From positions 1-64,000 of the forward strand of contig DASWED010000105.1 in assembly GCA_036394995.1 (NCBI GenBank): a DNA stretch of 64,000 bases. The letters are read 5' to 3'. Shown one piece after another: positions 1 to 8,871 of the stretch. The DNA comes from DASWED01 sp036394995 (lineage in GTDB: Bacteria; Actinomycetota; UBA4738; JACQTL01). How positions within the stretch are numbered: position 1 is the first letter of the stretch; the number at the start of each line of letters is the position of its first letter. A program made the translations under genes and the position numbers. Below the pieces are notes generated by a model. That model saw only the letters and a program-made list of their open reading frames with translations, was not told the DNA's origin and made no database searches.

Positions 1-196
1 AGTGCGGCGTCGACTCCGGATGCCAGTCCTGCGAGTAGACGACCAGCGCCGCCGCCTCCCGGGCCCGCGCGACCTCCTCGTTCACCACGGCGGGAACGTC
101 CTCGCCGCCCTCGACGTACAGCGACCCGTTCGGATCCGCGAAGTCGTTCTGCACGTCCACCACGAGCAGCGCCGTCCGCGTGTCGTACTCCGTCAT
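1..196 (-). CDS. pncA: Nicotinamidase / isochorismatase-family hydrolase, N-terminal part
   Basis: Leftward gene cut by the window edge; the first 65 codons are visible. The protein opens with MTEYDTRTALLVVDVQNDF, the isochorismatase-fold start in which Asp14 would be the catalytic acid, and later has SQDWHP, where Asp57 and His59 fit the metal-site DWH of nicotinamidases. The family hydrolyses nicotinamide to nicotinate and ammonia for NAD salvage. It lies 43 nt downstream of nadA on the same strand, so salvage and de novo NAD synthesis are probably co-transcribed. The catalytic Cys and Lys lie partly outside the window, so another isochorismatase-like hydrolase cannot be excluded, but DWHP together with the NAD context makes PncA the best call. 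Confidence 0.85.
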   Translation of the reverse strand, partial: MTEYDTRTALLVVDVQNDFADPNGSLYVEGGEDVPAVVNEEVARAREAAALVVYSQDWHPESTPH

Positions 197-239
197 GCGC
201 GTGCAATGGGGCCGAGGGTCACGACCCGATTCTGACGCC

Positions 240-1235
240 TCAGCCGATCTCGATCATTCGCTGGATGGCGGCGCGGGCGCGGTCGGCGATCTCCGGTTCG
301 ATGCGGACCTCGTGGACGCCGTCACGGAGGCTGCGGGTGAGCTTCGCGGGCGTGATGGTCTTCATGTACCGGCACACCGCGGCCTCGTTCGCGGCCAGGT
401 AGTCGCCGGCGGGGTTCTCCTTGCGGAGGCGGTGGAGGATGCCGGTCTCGGTGGCCACGATGAACTTGCCTCCGCTCGCCTGCTGTGCGTGGCGCATCAT
501 GCCGCCGGTGGACAGGATCTGCGTTCGCTCGGCGGGGAGCTCGCCCTCGCCGGCCAGGTACAGGGCGGCGCTGGCGCAGCCGCACTCGGGGTGGATCAGG
601 AGCTCGGCGTCGGGCTCGCGGCGGACCAGGTCCTTGAGCTCCTGCGCGCCGATGCCGGCGTGGACGTGGCACTCGCCCATCCAGATCTGCATCTTCCGGC
701 CGGTGACCCGCTCGACGTGCGCCCCCAGGAACATGTCGGGGAGGAACAGGATCTCGCGGTCCTCGGGGATCGAGGCGACCACCGCGGCGGCGTTCTGGGA
801 CGTGCAGCAGATGTCGGACTCCGCCTTCACCTCGGCCGTCGTGTTGACGTAGGCCACCACCACGGCGCCGGGGTGCCCGGCCTTCCACTCGCGCAGCTGC
901 TCCGCCGTGATCGTGTCCGACAGCGAGCAGCCCGCCTCGAGATCGGGGATGAGCACGCGCTTGTCCGGGGAGAGGATCGCGGCGGTCTCGGCCATGAAGT
1001 GGACGCCGCAGAACACGATCTCCCGGGCCTCGGCGGCCGCGGCCTTCCGGCTGAGCTCCAGGGAGTCGCCCACGAAGTCCGCGACGTCCTGGATCCACGG
1101 CACCTGGTAGTTGTGGGCCAGGATCACTGCGTCCCGTTCGCGGGCCAGGCGGCGGACCTCCTCGGCCCACGGCTCGTACGCCGAGATGTCGGCGGCGTGG
1201 GCGGCGGTGTCGGCGGGCGCTGTGGTCAGGGTCAT
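240..1235 (-). CDS. nadA: Quinolinate synthase NadA
   Basis: 331 aa. Condenses iminoaspartate with dihydroxyacetone phosphate to quinolinate using an oxygen-sensitive [4Fe-4S] cluster. Visible hallmarks are LAHNYQ (residues 39-44), DLEAGCSLSD with Cys103, GECHVHAG with Cys189, HPECGCAS with Cys218 and Cys220, and a C-terminal Cys288; by comparison with known NadA proteins Cys103, Cys189 and Cys288 are the likely cluster ligands. The start chosen is ATG 1235, preceded by a GGGGAG ribosome binding site; the open frame runs further upstream only because of high GC. It is divergent from nadC across 57 bp and is followed by pncA. No aspartate oxidase (nadB) gene is present in the window. Confidence 0.97.
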   Translation of the reverse strand: MTLTTAPADTAAHAADISAYEPWAEEVRRLARERDAVILAHNYQVPWIQDVADFVGDSLELSRKAAAAEAREIVFCGVHFMAETAAILSPDKRVLIPDLEAGCSLSDTITAEQLREWKAGHPGAVVVAYVNTTAEVKAESDICCTSQNAAAVVASIPEDREILFLPDMFLGAHVERVTGRKMQIWMGECHVHAGIGAQELKDLVRREPDAELLIHPECGCASAALYLAGEGELPAERTQILSTGGMMRHAQQASGGKFIVATETGILHRLRKENPAGDYLAANEAAVCRYMKTITPAKLTRSLRDGVHEVRIEPEIADRARAAIQRMIEIG

Positions 1236-1253
1236 GGTCTCTCCCCGCTCCAA

Positions 1254-1259
1254 AGGATA
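1254..1259 (-). promoter_or_regulatory. Putative -10 element of nadA
   Basis: TATCCT on the minus strand, 18 nt upstream of the nadA ATG, leaving a short leader that contains a GGGGAG ribosome binding site. It sits back to back with the nadC -10 within 57 bp. Confidence 0.45.
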
Positions 1260-1277
1260 CCGGCCCGCCGTCGAATC

Positions 1278-1283
1278 TAGACT
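1278..1283 (+). promoter_or_regulatory. Putative -10 element of nadC (near-leaderless)
   Basis: TAGACT ends 9 nt before the nadC ATG and no Shine-Dalgarno is present, so transcription would begin at or within 2-3 nt of the start codon. The string TAGACTGGA recurs with identical spacing before ispG. Confidence 0.55.
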
Positions 1284-1292
1284 GGAGCGAAC

Positions 1293-2138
1293 ATGCCGGC
1301 CCTGCCCCTCGACGTCGACGACCTGATCCGCCGGGCCCTGGCCGAGGACCTGGGGCCCGAGGGCGACGTGACCTCGCGCGTCTCGATCCCCGACGGCCTC
1401 GAGGCGGCGGCCCGGATCGAGGCCCGCGCCCCGGGGATCCTGGCCGGGGTGCCCATCGCCGGACGGGTGTTCGCGGCCGTCGACCCCGCGGTGGCGTTCG
1501 ATGCCGAGCGCGCGGACGGCGACGCGGTCGAACCCGGCGACGTCGTGGCCGGGATCCGGGGACCCGCCAGGTCCGTCCTGGCCGCCGAGCGGGTGGCCCT
1601 GAACCTCCTCACCCACCTGTCGGGGATCGCCACGGCCACCCGGCAGTACGTGGACGCGTGCGCGGGCACCGAGTCGCGGATCCTGTGCACGCGCAAGACC
1701 CTTCCCGGGCTCCGGTCGGTGGAGCGGTACGCCGTGGAATGCGGCGGCGGGCTTCTGCACCGGGCCGGGCTGCACGACGGCGTCCTGCTGAAGGACAACC
1801 ACCTGGCGCTGGGGGGACGGGTGGGGAAGGTCGTCCGGGAGGCCCGGGCGGCCGCGCCGCACACGCTCCGGGTGGAGGTCGAGGTCGAGACCCTGGTCCA
1901 GCTCCGCGAGGCCCTCGACGCCGGCGCCGACGCAGTCCTGCTCGACAACGCGGACCTCGAGACCGTGAAGCGCGCGGTGGACATGGTGGGGGACCGGGTC
2001 CCCCTGGAGATCTCGGGCGGCATGACGGTGGAACGGGTCCGCGAGATCGCCGGCCTGGGGAGGCTCCTCATCTCGGTGGGCCGCATCACCCACTCCGCGC
2101 CGGCCCTCGACCTGTCCCTGGAGATCGAACCGGCCTGA
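1293..2138 (+). CDS. nadC: Nicotinate-nucleotide pyrophosphorylase (quinolinate phosphoribosyltransferase) NadC
   Basis: 281 aa, normal length. Converts quinolinate and PRPP to nicotinate mononucleotide, CO2 and pyrophosphate, the step after NadA. The active-site signature is complete: TRKTLPGLR (Arg134, Lys135), HRAGLHDGVLLKDNH (His156, Arg157, Lys167), and the C-terminal barrel acids and glycines in EVEVE, LLDN and EISGGM. Divergently paired with nadA. The first ATG lies 9 nt after a TAGACT hexamer with no ribosome binding site, consistent with near-leaderless expression. An SDR gene follows after 47 nt. Confidence 0.97.
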   Translation: MPALPLDVDDLIRRALAEDLGPEGDVTSRVSIPDGLEAAARIEARAPGILAGVPIAGRVFAAVDPAVAFDAERADGDAVEPGDVVAGIRGPARSVLAAERVALNLLTHLSGIATATRQYVDACAGTESRILCTRKTLPGLRSVERYAVECGGGLLHRAGLHDGVLLKDNHLALGGRVGKVVREARAAAPHTLRVEVEVETLVQLREALDAGADAVLLDNADLETVKRAVDMVGDRVPLEISGGMTVERVREIAGLGRLLISVGRITHSAPALDLSLEIEPA

Positions 2139-2185
2139 TGACGGGCCGGTTGCCGGGGGAGCCTGCGGGTACGCAGAGACGAGAC

Positions 2186-3037
2186 ATGTCCGATCGGCGT
2201 CGTGTTGCGGTGCTCACGGGGTGCTCCAGCGGGTTCGGGCTGCTGTCCGCGGTGGAGCTGGCCTCGGCGGGGTTCCGCGTCTACGCGACCATGCGCACCC
2301 CCTCGAAGCGGGAGCAGCTCGATCGCGCCGCCGCTCACGCCGGGGTCTCGGTCGAGGTCCTGCCCCTCGACGTCACGAGCGACGAGTCCGTGGCCTCCGC
2401 GTTCGAGCGCATCCAGGCCGAGGCGGGACGGGTGGACGTCCTCGTCAGCAACGCCGGGTACGGGATCGGCGGGTTCGTCGAGGACACGTCGGTCGAGGAG
2501 TTCCGGGAGCAGTTCGAGACGAACTTCTTCGGCGCGGTCCGCGTGGTGAAGGCCGTGCTCCCGGGCATGCGCGAGCGGCGGTCCGGCCGGATCATCCTGA
2601 TCTCGAGCATCGGCGCGTTCAACCCCGTGCCCGGTCTCTCCGCCTACAACGCGTCGAAGTCCGCGCTGGAGGCGTTCGGCGAGACCCTCCGGTACGAGAC
2701 GGTCCACGACGGCGTGTTCGTCACGCTGGTCGAACCCGGCACGTACGCGACCGACATCTTCTTCGACAACGCGAGGTACGCCGCCGGGATGCGCGACCCG
2801 GGCTCGCCGCACGCGAAGGAGAGCGCGCGGATGGAGCTGTTCGCGATGAGGGAGGTGGAGCGGCGGCGCAAGGCCGATCCCGGCGAGGTGGCCCGGAAGG
2901 TCCGCCTGGTCGCCACCACCAAGCGACCCAGGCTCCGATACCTCGTGGGGACCGACGCGAAGATCATCAAGCCCCTCCGAGCGGTGACCCCGGCCCGCGT
3001 GAAGGAGGCGGCCGCCCGCCGGATCCTCCGCGGGTGA
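2186..3037 (+). CDS. SDR-family NAD(P)-dependent oxidoreductase
   Basis: 283 aa classical short-chain dehydrogenase/reductase. Seen: the cofactor motif TGCSSGFG (residues 11-18), NNAG-type SNAG at 88-91, catalytic Ser140/141 in LISS, and Tyr154-x3-Lys158 in YNASK. The substrate cannot be inferred; the sequence resembles the broad group annotated as oxidoreductases or retinol-dehydrogenase-like SDRs. The ATG at 2186 was chosen because the protein begins correctly just before the first beta strand (RRVAVLTG); upstream in-frame sequence overlaps nadC. It follows nadC closely, but that gives no metabolic hint beyond possible co-transcription. Confidence 0.9.
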   Translation: MSDRRRVAVLTGCSSGFGLLSAVELASAGFRVYATMRTPSKREQLDRAAAHAGVSVEVLPLDVTSDESVASAFERIQAEAGRVDVLVSNAGYGIGGFVEDTSVEEFREQFETNFFGAVRVVKAVLPGMRERRSGRIILISSIGAFNPVPGLSAYNASKSALEAFGETLRYETVHDGVFVTLVEPGTYATDIFFDNARYAAGMRDPGSPHAKESARMELFAMREVERRRKADPGEVARKVRLVATTKRPRLRYLVGTDAKIIKPLRAVTPARVKEAAARRILRG

Positions 3038-3171
3038 CCCCGGCCCCGACGCCGCCGGATCCTCGACGAAGGAGGGGCCCTCGGTGGGCATCCCGTCGAA
3101 TTTGACCGGGTTGGGGGTTGGTGAGAGGTTCTGAGCCTCGGCGCCCCGATGTCCGCAGGAAGGAGTGTTCG

Positions 3172-4971
3172 ATGCGGCGCGTGCGCCTTCGTCTCCTCTC
3201 CATCGGCCTTCCCGCGCTGGTGGTGGCCGCGCTGTCGACGGTATCGGCTCCGGCCGGGGCCGTGCCGGTCACCACGGACGCGCTGGTGAGCGTGGCCGGT
3301 CCGGTGGACAACCATCCGCAGAACGCGGTGAACGAGCCGTCGCTCGCGGTGGACCCGACCCGGCCGACGGTGCTCGCGGCGGGGGCCAACGACCTGGTCG
3401 ACATGCAGCCCTGTTCACGGAAGGCCTCCACCGAGGCCGGGGCGTGCTCGTACCCGCTCGGGACGTTCAACCGCGGCGTGGGGCTGTCCGGCGTGTACTT
3501 CTCGTTCGACAGCGGGCACTCGTGGGTCCAGCCGACCTATCAGGGGCTGACCGCGGCGGACTGCGACCCCACCGTCGAGCCGTGCACCCCGCACCCCGGG
3601 CCGATCCACACCGTTCCCAACTACTACGAGAACGGGCTCCGGTCCCGGAGCGACACCGGCGTGGCCTTCGGGCCCGTCCCGGTTGGTGGGCACTTCTCGT
3701 GGGACAACGGGTCGCGGCTGTACTTCTCGACGCTGGCCACGAACCTGAACGACACGATCATCCAGCAGGGTGGCCAGAACTCGAACTTCGCGATCACCGT
3801 GTCGCACATCGACGACATCACCGAGGCCCGGGTGGCCGACCAGAGCAACTGGTCGAAGCCGTACTTCGTCCCGGCGCACGTCGCGGCCTCGGTCGGGCTC
3901 GACAAGGAGCAGATCTGGGCCGACAACGCGTCGTCCAGCCCGTTCTTCGGCAACGTGTACGTGTGCTACTCGGACTTCCATTCGTTCAGCTCCGGCAACG
4001 CGTTCCCGCTGAAGCCGATGGTCGCGGTCTCGCGGAACGGCGGCGTGACGTGGAAGGCCCACCAGGTGGCCCCGCCGTTCGTGACGGCCCCCACGGGCGC
4101 GTACGACGGCTGCACGGTCCGGACCGACAGCCACGGGAAGGTGTACGTCTTCTTCACGCACTTCGGCGGCACGTCGCTCGCGGGGCACGACACGCTGATC
4201 ACGTCGAGGGACGGAGGCGTCTCGTGGAGCCCGCCCCGTGACGTGATCCCGATCAACGACATCTGCTTCAGGGTCGATCCGATCAGCCACCGGTGCGTGG
4301 AGGACGGGTACTCGGGGGCGCGAGCCGACCTGGCCGCGATGCCGTCGGTGGACATCGCGAACGGCGCCCCGACCGGGGCCGACGCCACGAACGAGGTCGT
4401 GGTGGCGTGGGTGGACGGCGAGGGCGGTCTCAACAACGAGGTGGCGAAGCTGTCGTACTCCACGAACCTCGGGAGGTCGTTCAGCACGCCGGTCACGGTG
4501 TCGGATGCGGGTGACCGGCCCGCGTACGTCGCCCCGGCCATCTCGCCGAACGGCACCGACGTGTACCTGGCGTACCAGGACTTCGGCCAGCCCTTCCAGG
4601 CCACCACGGCGAATCCCCGCCCGGAGCGAGGAGTGTTCCGGACGGCCTCCATCGGCGCCGGCGGGGCTCCAACGGGGTGGACCACGCTGTACGACGGGCC
4701 GTACGGTGACGCCCGCGGCTCGAGCCAGGGGCGGATCCTCTACAACGAGTTCCTGGGCGACTACGTGTACGCGGCGGCGACGCGTACGTACGGCGTCGGG
4801 GTGTGGGACGAGGTCCGCGACACGTCCGACTGCCCGGCCATGGACGGCTGGCGCCAGGATTCGCTGAACGCCGGCCACCGGGTGTTCCCCGCGCCGTGGG
4901 CGCTGGGCCCGGCCGGCGACTGCCCCGCCAACTGGGGCAACAACGACATCTACAGCGCCACGACCGGCTGA
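3172..4971 (+). CDS. Secreted sialidase/BNR-repeat beta-propeller protein 1
   Basis: 599 aa. The N-terminus MRRVRLRLLSIGLPALVVAA followed by a hydrophobic stretch and SAPAGA is a Sec signal peptide. The body has several Asp-box motifs of the SxDxGxxW type (SFDSGHSW, SRNGGVTW, SRDGGVSW) and a strand pattern typical of six-bladed sialidase-fold propellers. Asp boxes are structural; I see no clear arginine triad, so sialidase activity is not established. ATG 3172 is fixed by an AGGAAGGAG ribosome binding site 6 nt upstream. Related proteins occur at 20004 and 44908. A perfect 15-bp hairpin follows the gene. Function unknown; probably an exported or surface glycan- or protein-binding propeller. 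Confidence 0.85.
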   Translation: MRRVRLRLLSIGLPALVVAALSTVSAPAGAVPVTTDALVSVAGPVDNHPQNAVNEPSLAVDPTRPTVLAAGANDLVDMQPCSRKASTEAGACSYPLGTFNRGVGLSGVYFSFDSGHSWVQPTYQGLTAADCDPTVEPCTPHPGPIHTVPNYYENGLRSRSDTGVAFGPVPVGGHFSWDNGSRLYFSTLATNLNDTIIQQGGQNSNFAITVSHIDDITEARVADQSNWSKPYFVPAHVAASVGLDKEQIWADNASSSPFFGNVYVCYSDFHSFSSGNAFPLKPMVAVSRNGGVTWKAHQVAPPFVTAPTGAYDGCTVRTDSHGKVYVFFTHFGGTSLAGHDTLITSRDGGVSWSPPRDVIPINDICFRVDPISHRCVEDGYSGARADLAAMPSVDIANGAPTGADATNEVVVAWVDGEGGLNNEVAKLSYSTNLGRSFSTPVTVSDAGDRPAYVAPAISPNGTDVYLAYQDFGQPFQATTANPRPERGVFRTASIGAGGAPTGWTTLYDGPYGDARGSSQGRILYNEFLGDYVYAAATRTYGVGVWDEVRDTSDCPAMDGWRQDSLNAGHRVFPAPWALGPAGDCPANWGNNDIYSATTG

Positions 4972-4999
4972 GCCGGCGGCCGTTCGGGTCACGTGTTCG

Positions 5000-5040
5000 G
5001 GCCCGATCCGGGGCAACTGCGGCCCGCCCCGGATCGGGCC
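5000..5040 (+). terminator. 15-bp perfect hairpin after the BNR protein gene
   Basis: Arms 5000-5014 (GGCCCGATCCGGGGC) and 5026-5040 are exact reverse complements around an 11-nt loop. There is no T-tract, so it would be a GC-hairpin type terminator or an RNA-stabilising end. It separates the secreted-protein gene from acyP. Confidence 0.6.
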
Positions 5041-5078
5041 GGGCACGCGGTCGGTTGCTTCGGCCGGTGGGCTGCGGG

Positions 5079-5084
5079 GACAAT
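5079..5084 (+). promoter_or_regulatory. Putative -10 element of acyP (leaderless)
   Basis: GACAAT ends 6 nt before the acyP ATG. The same hexamer precedes the DUF2469 gene by 7 nt at 19109. No Shine-Dalgarno is present. Confidence 0.5.
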
Positions 5085-5090
5085 TCGGAT

Positions 5091-5405
5091 ATGTCCGATC
5101 AGCACGCGCGCTCGGACGAGGACGCCCACCGGGCGGCGAAGCGGGTCCGGGTGGTGGTGTCCGGGCAGGTCCAGGGGGTGTTCTTCCGGGCGGGCTGCGC
5201 GAAGGCCGCCCGCGCGCGAGGCGTGGCCGGATTCGTCCTGAACCGGCCCGACGGCCGCGTGGAGGCCGAGTTCGAGGGTCCGCCGGAGGACGTCGACGCG
5301 ATGGTCGAGTGGTGCCGCCACGGCACCGACTGGGCCGAGGTCGAATCCGTGGACGTCACCGACCTCGAACCCCTCGGCGACACGTCGTTCGACGTCGACC
5401 GCTGA
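5091..5405 (+). CDS. acyP: Acylphosphatase
   Basis: 104 aa. Hydrolyses carboxyl-phosphate bonds such as acetyl phosphate or 1,3-bisphosphoglycerate. The signature GQVQGVFFRAGCAKAA holds the phosphate-binding Arg33, and GFVLNRPDGRVE holds the catalytic Asn51; the ferredoxin-like core fills the rest. A charged 18-residue N-terminal tail precedes the domain. ATG 5091 was chosen because it lies 6 nt after a GACAAT -10 element and gives normal family length. It sits immediately upstream of smc, an arrangement often seen in actinobacteria. Confidence 0.95.
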   Translation: MSDQHARSDEDAHRAAKRVRVVVSGQVQGVFFRAGCAKAARARGVAGFVLNRPDGRVEAEFEGPPEDVDAMVEWCRHGTDWAEVESVDVTDLEPLGDTSFDVDR

Positions 5406-5467
5406 CGAGACCGCTCGATCCGGCGATCGGCAGGCAAACAGCGCTCGACCGCGAATTACATCCTTGT

Positions 5468-5473
5468 TAGGAT
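5468..5473 (+). promoter_or_regulatory. Putative -10 element of smc
   Basis: TAGGAT, 11 nt before the smc ATG, in a locally AT-richer patch. Any transcript would carry only a few leader nucleotides; no convincing ribosome binding site is seen. Confidence 0.4.
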
Positions 5474-5484
5474 CGGTCTCCAGC

Positions 5485-8400
5485 ATGTTCCTGCGCTCGC
5501 TCACCCTTCGAGGGTTCAAGTCGTTCGCCGACCGGACCACCCTGGAGTTCACTCCGGGGATCAGCGTCATCGTCGGGCCCAACGGCTCGGGGAAGTCGAA
5601 CCTGGTCGACGCCATCTCGTGGGTCCTGGGGGAGCAGGGGCCGCGGTCGCTCCGGGGCGCCCAGATGGCCGACGTGATCTTCGCCGGCTCGGCCGCCCGG
5701 GGCGGGCTTGGGCTGGCCGAGGTCAGGCTGGTCATCGACAACTCGGCGGGGCTGGTCCCCGTGCCGATGTCCGAGATCGAGATCAGCCGGGCCGTGTTTC
5801 GCTCGGGGGACAGCGAGTACCGCATCGGCGGCCAGGTGGTCCGGCTCCTCGACATCCAGGAGCTGCTGGCCGAGACCGGCATCGGGCGGGCCCTGCACAC
5901 CGTGGTGGGGCAGGGCCAGCTGGAGGACGTCCTCACGGCCCGGCCCGAGGAGCGGCGGCAGTACATCGAGGAGGCCGCGGGCATCGCCAAGCACCGCCGG
6001 CGCAAGGAACGGGCCGAGCGCAAGCTGGCCGGCCTGGAGCAGGACCTCCTCCGGCTCCAGGACGTGCTGACGGAGCTCCGGCGGCAGCTCCGGCCCCTCC
6101 GGCAGCAGGCCGAGATGGCCGTCCGCCACGAACAGCTGTCGGCCGAGGCCGAGGAGCTGGCCTGGCGGCTGGCGGCGGCGCGCCTCCGGGAGCTGTATGC
6201 CGAACGCGACGCCCGCAGCGGCGGGTGGGAGCAGGGCCTGCGCCTGCGCACCGAGGCCCGGGAGCGGATGGAGGCGCTCGACGCGGAACTGGGCCGGCTC
6301 GCGCAGGGCCGTGCCGCCGCGGAGTCCGCGCTGGCCGAGGCCGAGGAGGGGCACCGCTCGGCGGAGGAGGGCCGGTCGGAGGCCGAACGGACCCTCCGGC
6401 GGGTCGTGGACCGGGTCGGTGAGTGCCGCTCCCGGCTGGCCCAGTCCGCCGCCCACACCGCGCGGCTGGCCGCCCTGGAGCAGGAGGCCGCCCGGGCCCA
6501 GGACGCCCACACCACCACCGTCGCCGCGCTCGCCGAGCGCGAGCGCGAGCTCGCGGAGGCGGAGGCCGAGTTCCGCACGGCGGAGCGAGCCCGCCGGGAG
6601 GCCGAGGACGAGCGCCACCGGCTGGCCCAGGAGGCCGCCGCCCACCGGGCCGAGATGGAGGCCGTCGAACGGTCCCTGCGATCGTCCGAGCGGGACCGCG
6701 AGCGGCTGGAGCGGTCGCTCGCGGCCGTTCGCGAGCGGACCGAGGCCGTGGAACGCGAGCGCGGGGCCCTCGAGACCCGCATCGAGGAGCTCGACGCCGA
6801 GGAGACCCCGCTGGCCGAGCGACACGCCGGGCTGGATCAGGAGCGCCAGGTCCTGGCCGCCGAGGTGGCCGCGTTCCAGGAGGACCTCCGGCGGCACGAA
6901 CACCGGCGGGCCCTGGTGGAGGCCCGCCGCCGGGACCTCGAGGAGACGCCGGGCTCGCGGTTCGTGGCGTCGCACGGGGGACGGGCCGCGGGGCTGCTCC
7001 GGGACCTCGTCACCGCGGGTCCGGGGCTCGACGCGGCCCTGGCTGCCGCGCTCGGCCAGCTCCGGGACGCCGTGGTGTACGAGCGGCGCGAGGAGGCCCT
7101 GGCCGACGCGCCGGGCGGCGACGGCGCCGTCCTGGCGGTCCCCGGCACCGAGGCCCACGCGCTGCCCGGAGCGCTCGCCGGCGAACGACCCCTGCTCGAC
7201 CAGATCACGTCCGATCCCCGGGCCTATCCGCTGCTGGTGCGGGTGCTCCGCGATGTGTACCTGGCCACGGACCTGGACGAGGCCGAAGCCAAGCACCGCG
7301 CCCATCCCCGGTGCTCGTTCGTCACGCGCCAGGGGGTCCTGGTGGGCCCCACGGTCATCCGCACCGCCGCCGAGGCCGACGCCCGGGCCCGGGCCCTCCG
7401 CCTGGAGCTCCGGGCCGTGGACCACGACCTGTCCTCCGTTCGAACCGCGCTGGAACCGAAGGCGGCGGCCCTCGAGGAGATCGACCGGGAGCTCGGTTCG
7501 GTCGCCGCGCGGTTGGAGGAGGCGGACGCCCGCATCACCTCCGCGGCCGACCGGCTGGGTCGGCTGGCCCCGGAGCTGTCGTCGCTGCACAAGGAACGGG
7601 AGCTCGTCGAGGAGCGCCTGGCCGGGATGGACGACGCCGCGGCCGGGTGGAGGGAGACGCTGGGCCGGGCGCCGACGGAGCATCGTGAGCCGCCCCCGCT
7701 CCCGCCGCCTCCCGAGGCTCCGATGTCGCTCCGGGTGGAGGTGGAGACGCTCCGCCGGGACCGCCATCGCCTGGACGAGGCCATGGCCCGGCTGGCCCGG
7801 GAGCGCGAGGCCATGGCCGCGGAGGATCCCCGCCTGCTGCAGGAGGAGCTCGAAGGGGCCCAGGCGGCCCGGGACGAGGCCGAGGTGGAGCTCCGACGGG
7901 CCGAGGCCCGGCTGGAGGCTGCGGCGGCGAACCGGGCCCGGGCCGCCACGGACGACCGGGCCGCGGCCGACGCCGAGGGCGAGGCCAACCGGGCCTGGCG
8001 GGAGGCTGCCGGCCGGCTGGACCGGCTCCGCGAGGAGTTCGAGCTGGAGGACCGGGCCCGGGCCGACATGGGCCGCCGGATCGCCGAGGCCGAGCGCCTG
8101 CTGAAGGAGGGCCACGAGCGGCAGCCCGCCGAGGCCGTGGGGGCGCTCGGTCCCGACGAGCGCCCCCAGGCCCTGGAGCGCCGGGCCGAGCTGGTGGGCC
8201 GCCGCCTCGGGCTCCTGGGGAGGGTGAACCTCCTGGCGCAGGGCGAGTTCGAGGCGCTCCAGGAGCGCCACGACTTCCTCCAGCGCGAGATCGACGACGT
8301 CCGGGCGGCCCGGCGGGACCTGGCCGAGGTCGTGCGGCAGATCGACGAGCGGATCGTCGAGCTGTTCGGTAACGCCTGCCGCGACGTGGCCACGGAGTTC

Positions 8401-8871
8401 GAGCGGATGTTCGGCGAGCTGTTCCCGGGAGGCCACGGCCGGATCGTCCTGACGAACCCGGACCAGCCCCTCGAGGCCGGGATCGAGATCGAGGCCCAGC
8501 CCGGCCGGAAGCGCGTGAAGCGGATCTCGCTGCTGTCGGGCGGGGAGCGGGCCCTCACCGCGCTGGCGTTCCTGTTCTCGATCTTCCGGGCCCGGCCCTC
8601 GCCGTTCTACCTGCTGGACGAGGTGGAGGCGGCCCTCGACGACGTGAACCTCCAGCGGTTCATCGGCCTGATCCGCGACTTCGCCACCACGTCACAGGTG
8701 CTGGTGGTGACGCACCAGAAGCGGACCATGGAGGCGGCCGACGCGATGTACGGCGTCTCGATGAAGGAGGGCGCGAGCCGGGTGATCTGCCAGCGGTTCG
8801 AAGGCGTGGACCTGGCACCGGACGGCCGCGATGAAGCGGCGGCTCGTCGGGAGGGGCGACTGACCGTCTAG
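5485..8871 (+). CDS. smc: Chromosome segregation ATPase SMC
   Basis: 1128 aa. Core ATPase of the SMC-ScpAB condensin, acting on DNA in the cytoplasm. Domains in order: N-terminal head with Walker A GPNGSGKSN (31-39); a long coiled coil (about 165-490) rich in Glu/Ala/Arg; a hinge (about 490-620, GSRFVASHGGRAAGLLRDLV onward); a second coiled coil; and the C-terminal head with the signature LLSGGERALTALAF near residue 1015 and Walker B FYLLDEVEAALD near 1042. ATG 5485 starts exactly at the conserved MFLRSLTLRGFKSFAD; a TTG seven codons upstream is less likely. scpA and scpB are not nearby. It heads the usual smc-ftsY pair. Confidence 0.97.
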   Translation: MFLRSLTLRGFKSFADRTTLEFTPGISVIVGPNGSGKSNLVDAISWVLGEQGPRSLRGAQMADVIFAGSAARGGLGLAEVRLVIDNSAGLVPVPMSEIEISRAVFRSGDSEYRIGGQVVRLLDIQELLAETGIGRALHTVVGQGQLEDVLTARPEERRQYIEEAAGIAKHRRRKERAERKLAGLEQDLLRLQDVLTELRRQLRPLRQQAEMAVRHEQLSAEAEELAWRLAAARLRELYAERDARSGGWEQGLRLRTEARERMEALDAELGRLAQGRAAAESALAEAEEGHRSAEEGRSEAERTLRRVVDRVGECRSRLAQSAAHTARLAALEQEAARAQDAHTTTVAALAERERELAEAEAEFRTAERARREAEDERHRLAQEAAAHRAEMEAVERSLRSSERDRERLERSLAAVRERTEAVERERGALETRIEELDAEETPLAERHAGLDQERQVLAAEVAAFQEDLRRHEHRRALVEARRRDLEETPGSRFVASHGGRAAGLLRDLVTAGPGLDAALAAALGQLRDAVVYERREEALADAPGGDGAVLAVPGTEAHALPGALAGERPLLDQITSDPRAYPLLVRVLRDVYLATDLDEAEAKHRAHPRCSFVTRQGVLVGPTVIRTAAEADARARALRLELRAVDHDLSSVRTALEPKAAALEEIDRELGSVAARLEEADARITSAADRLGRLAPELSSLHKERELVEERLAGMDDAAAGWRETLGRAPTEHREPPPLPPPPEAPMSLRVEVETLRRDRHRLDEAMARLAREREAMAAEDPRLLQEELEGAQAARDEAEVELRRAEARLEAAAANRARAATDDRAAADAEGEANRAWREAAGRLDRLREEFELEDRARADMGRRIAEAERLLKEGHERQPAEAVGALGPDERPQALERRAELVGRRLGLLGRVNLLAQGEFEALQERHDFLQREIDDVRAARRDLAEVVRQIDERIVELFGNACRDVATEFERMFGELFPGGHGRIVLTNPDQPLEAGIEIEAQPGRKRVKRISLLSGGERALTALAFLFSIFRARPSPFYLLDEVEAALDDVNLQRFIGLIRDFATTSQVLVVTHQKRTMEAADAMYGVSMKEGASRVICQRFEGVDLAPDGRDEAAARREGRLTV

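Noticed and set aside
240..2093. Long minus-strand frame through nadA and nadC as one 617-aa protein
   Set aside because: Only the nadA part matches a family; the rest is antisense to nadC with Arg/Gly/Pro-rich composition typical of GC-rich shadow frames.
3084..3134. A 16-codon reading GTG 3084 to TGA 3134 behind an AAGGAGG, as a leader peptide of the BNR gene
   Set aside because: The DNA also contains the putative TTTG promoter box, the peptide has no regulatory codon run, and the real gene has its own strong SD.
5467..8436. 989-aa open frame antisense to smc
   Set aside because: Leu/Gly/Arg-rich with no domain; explained by high GC at third positions of smc.
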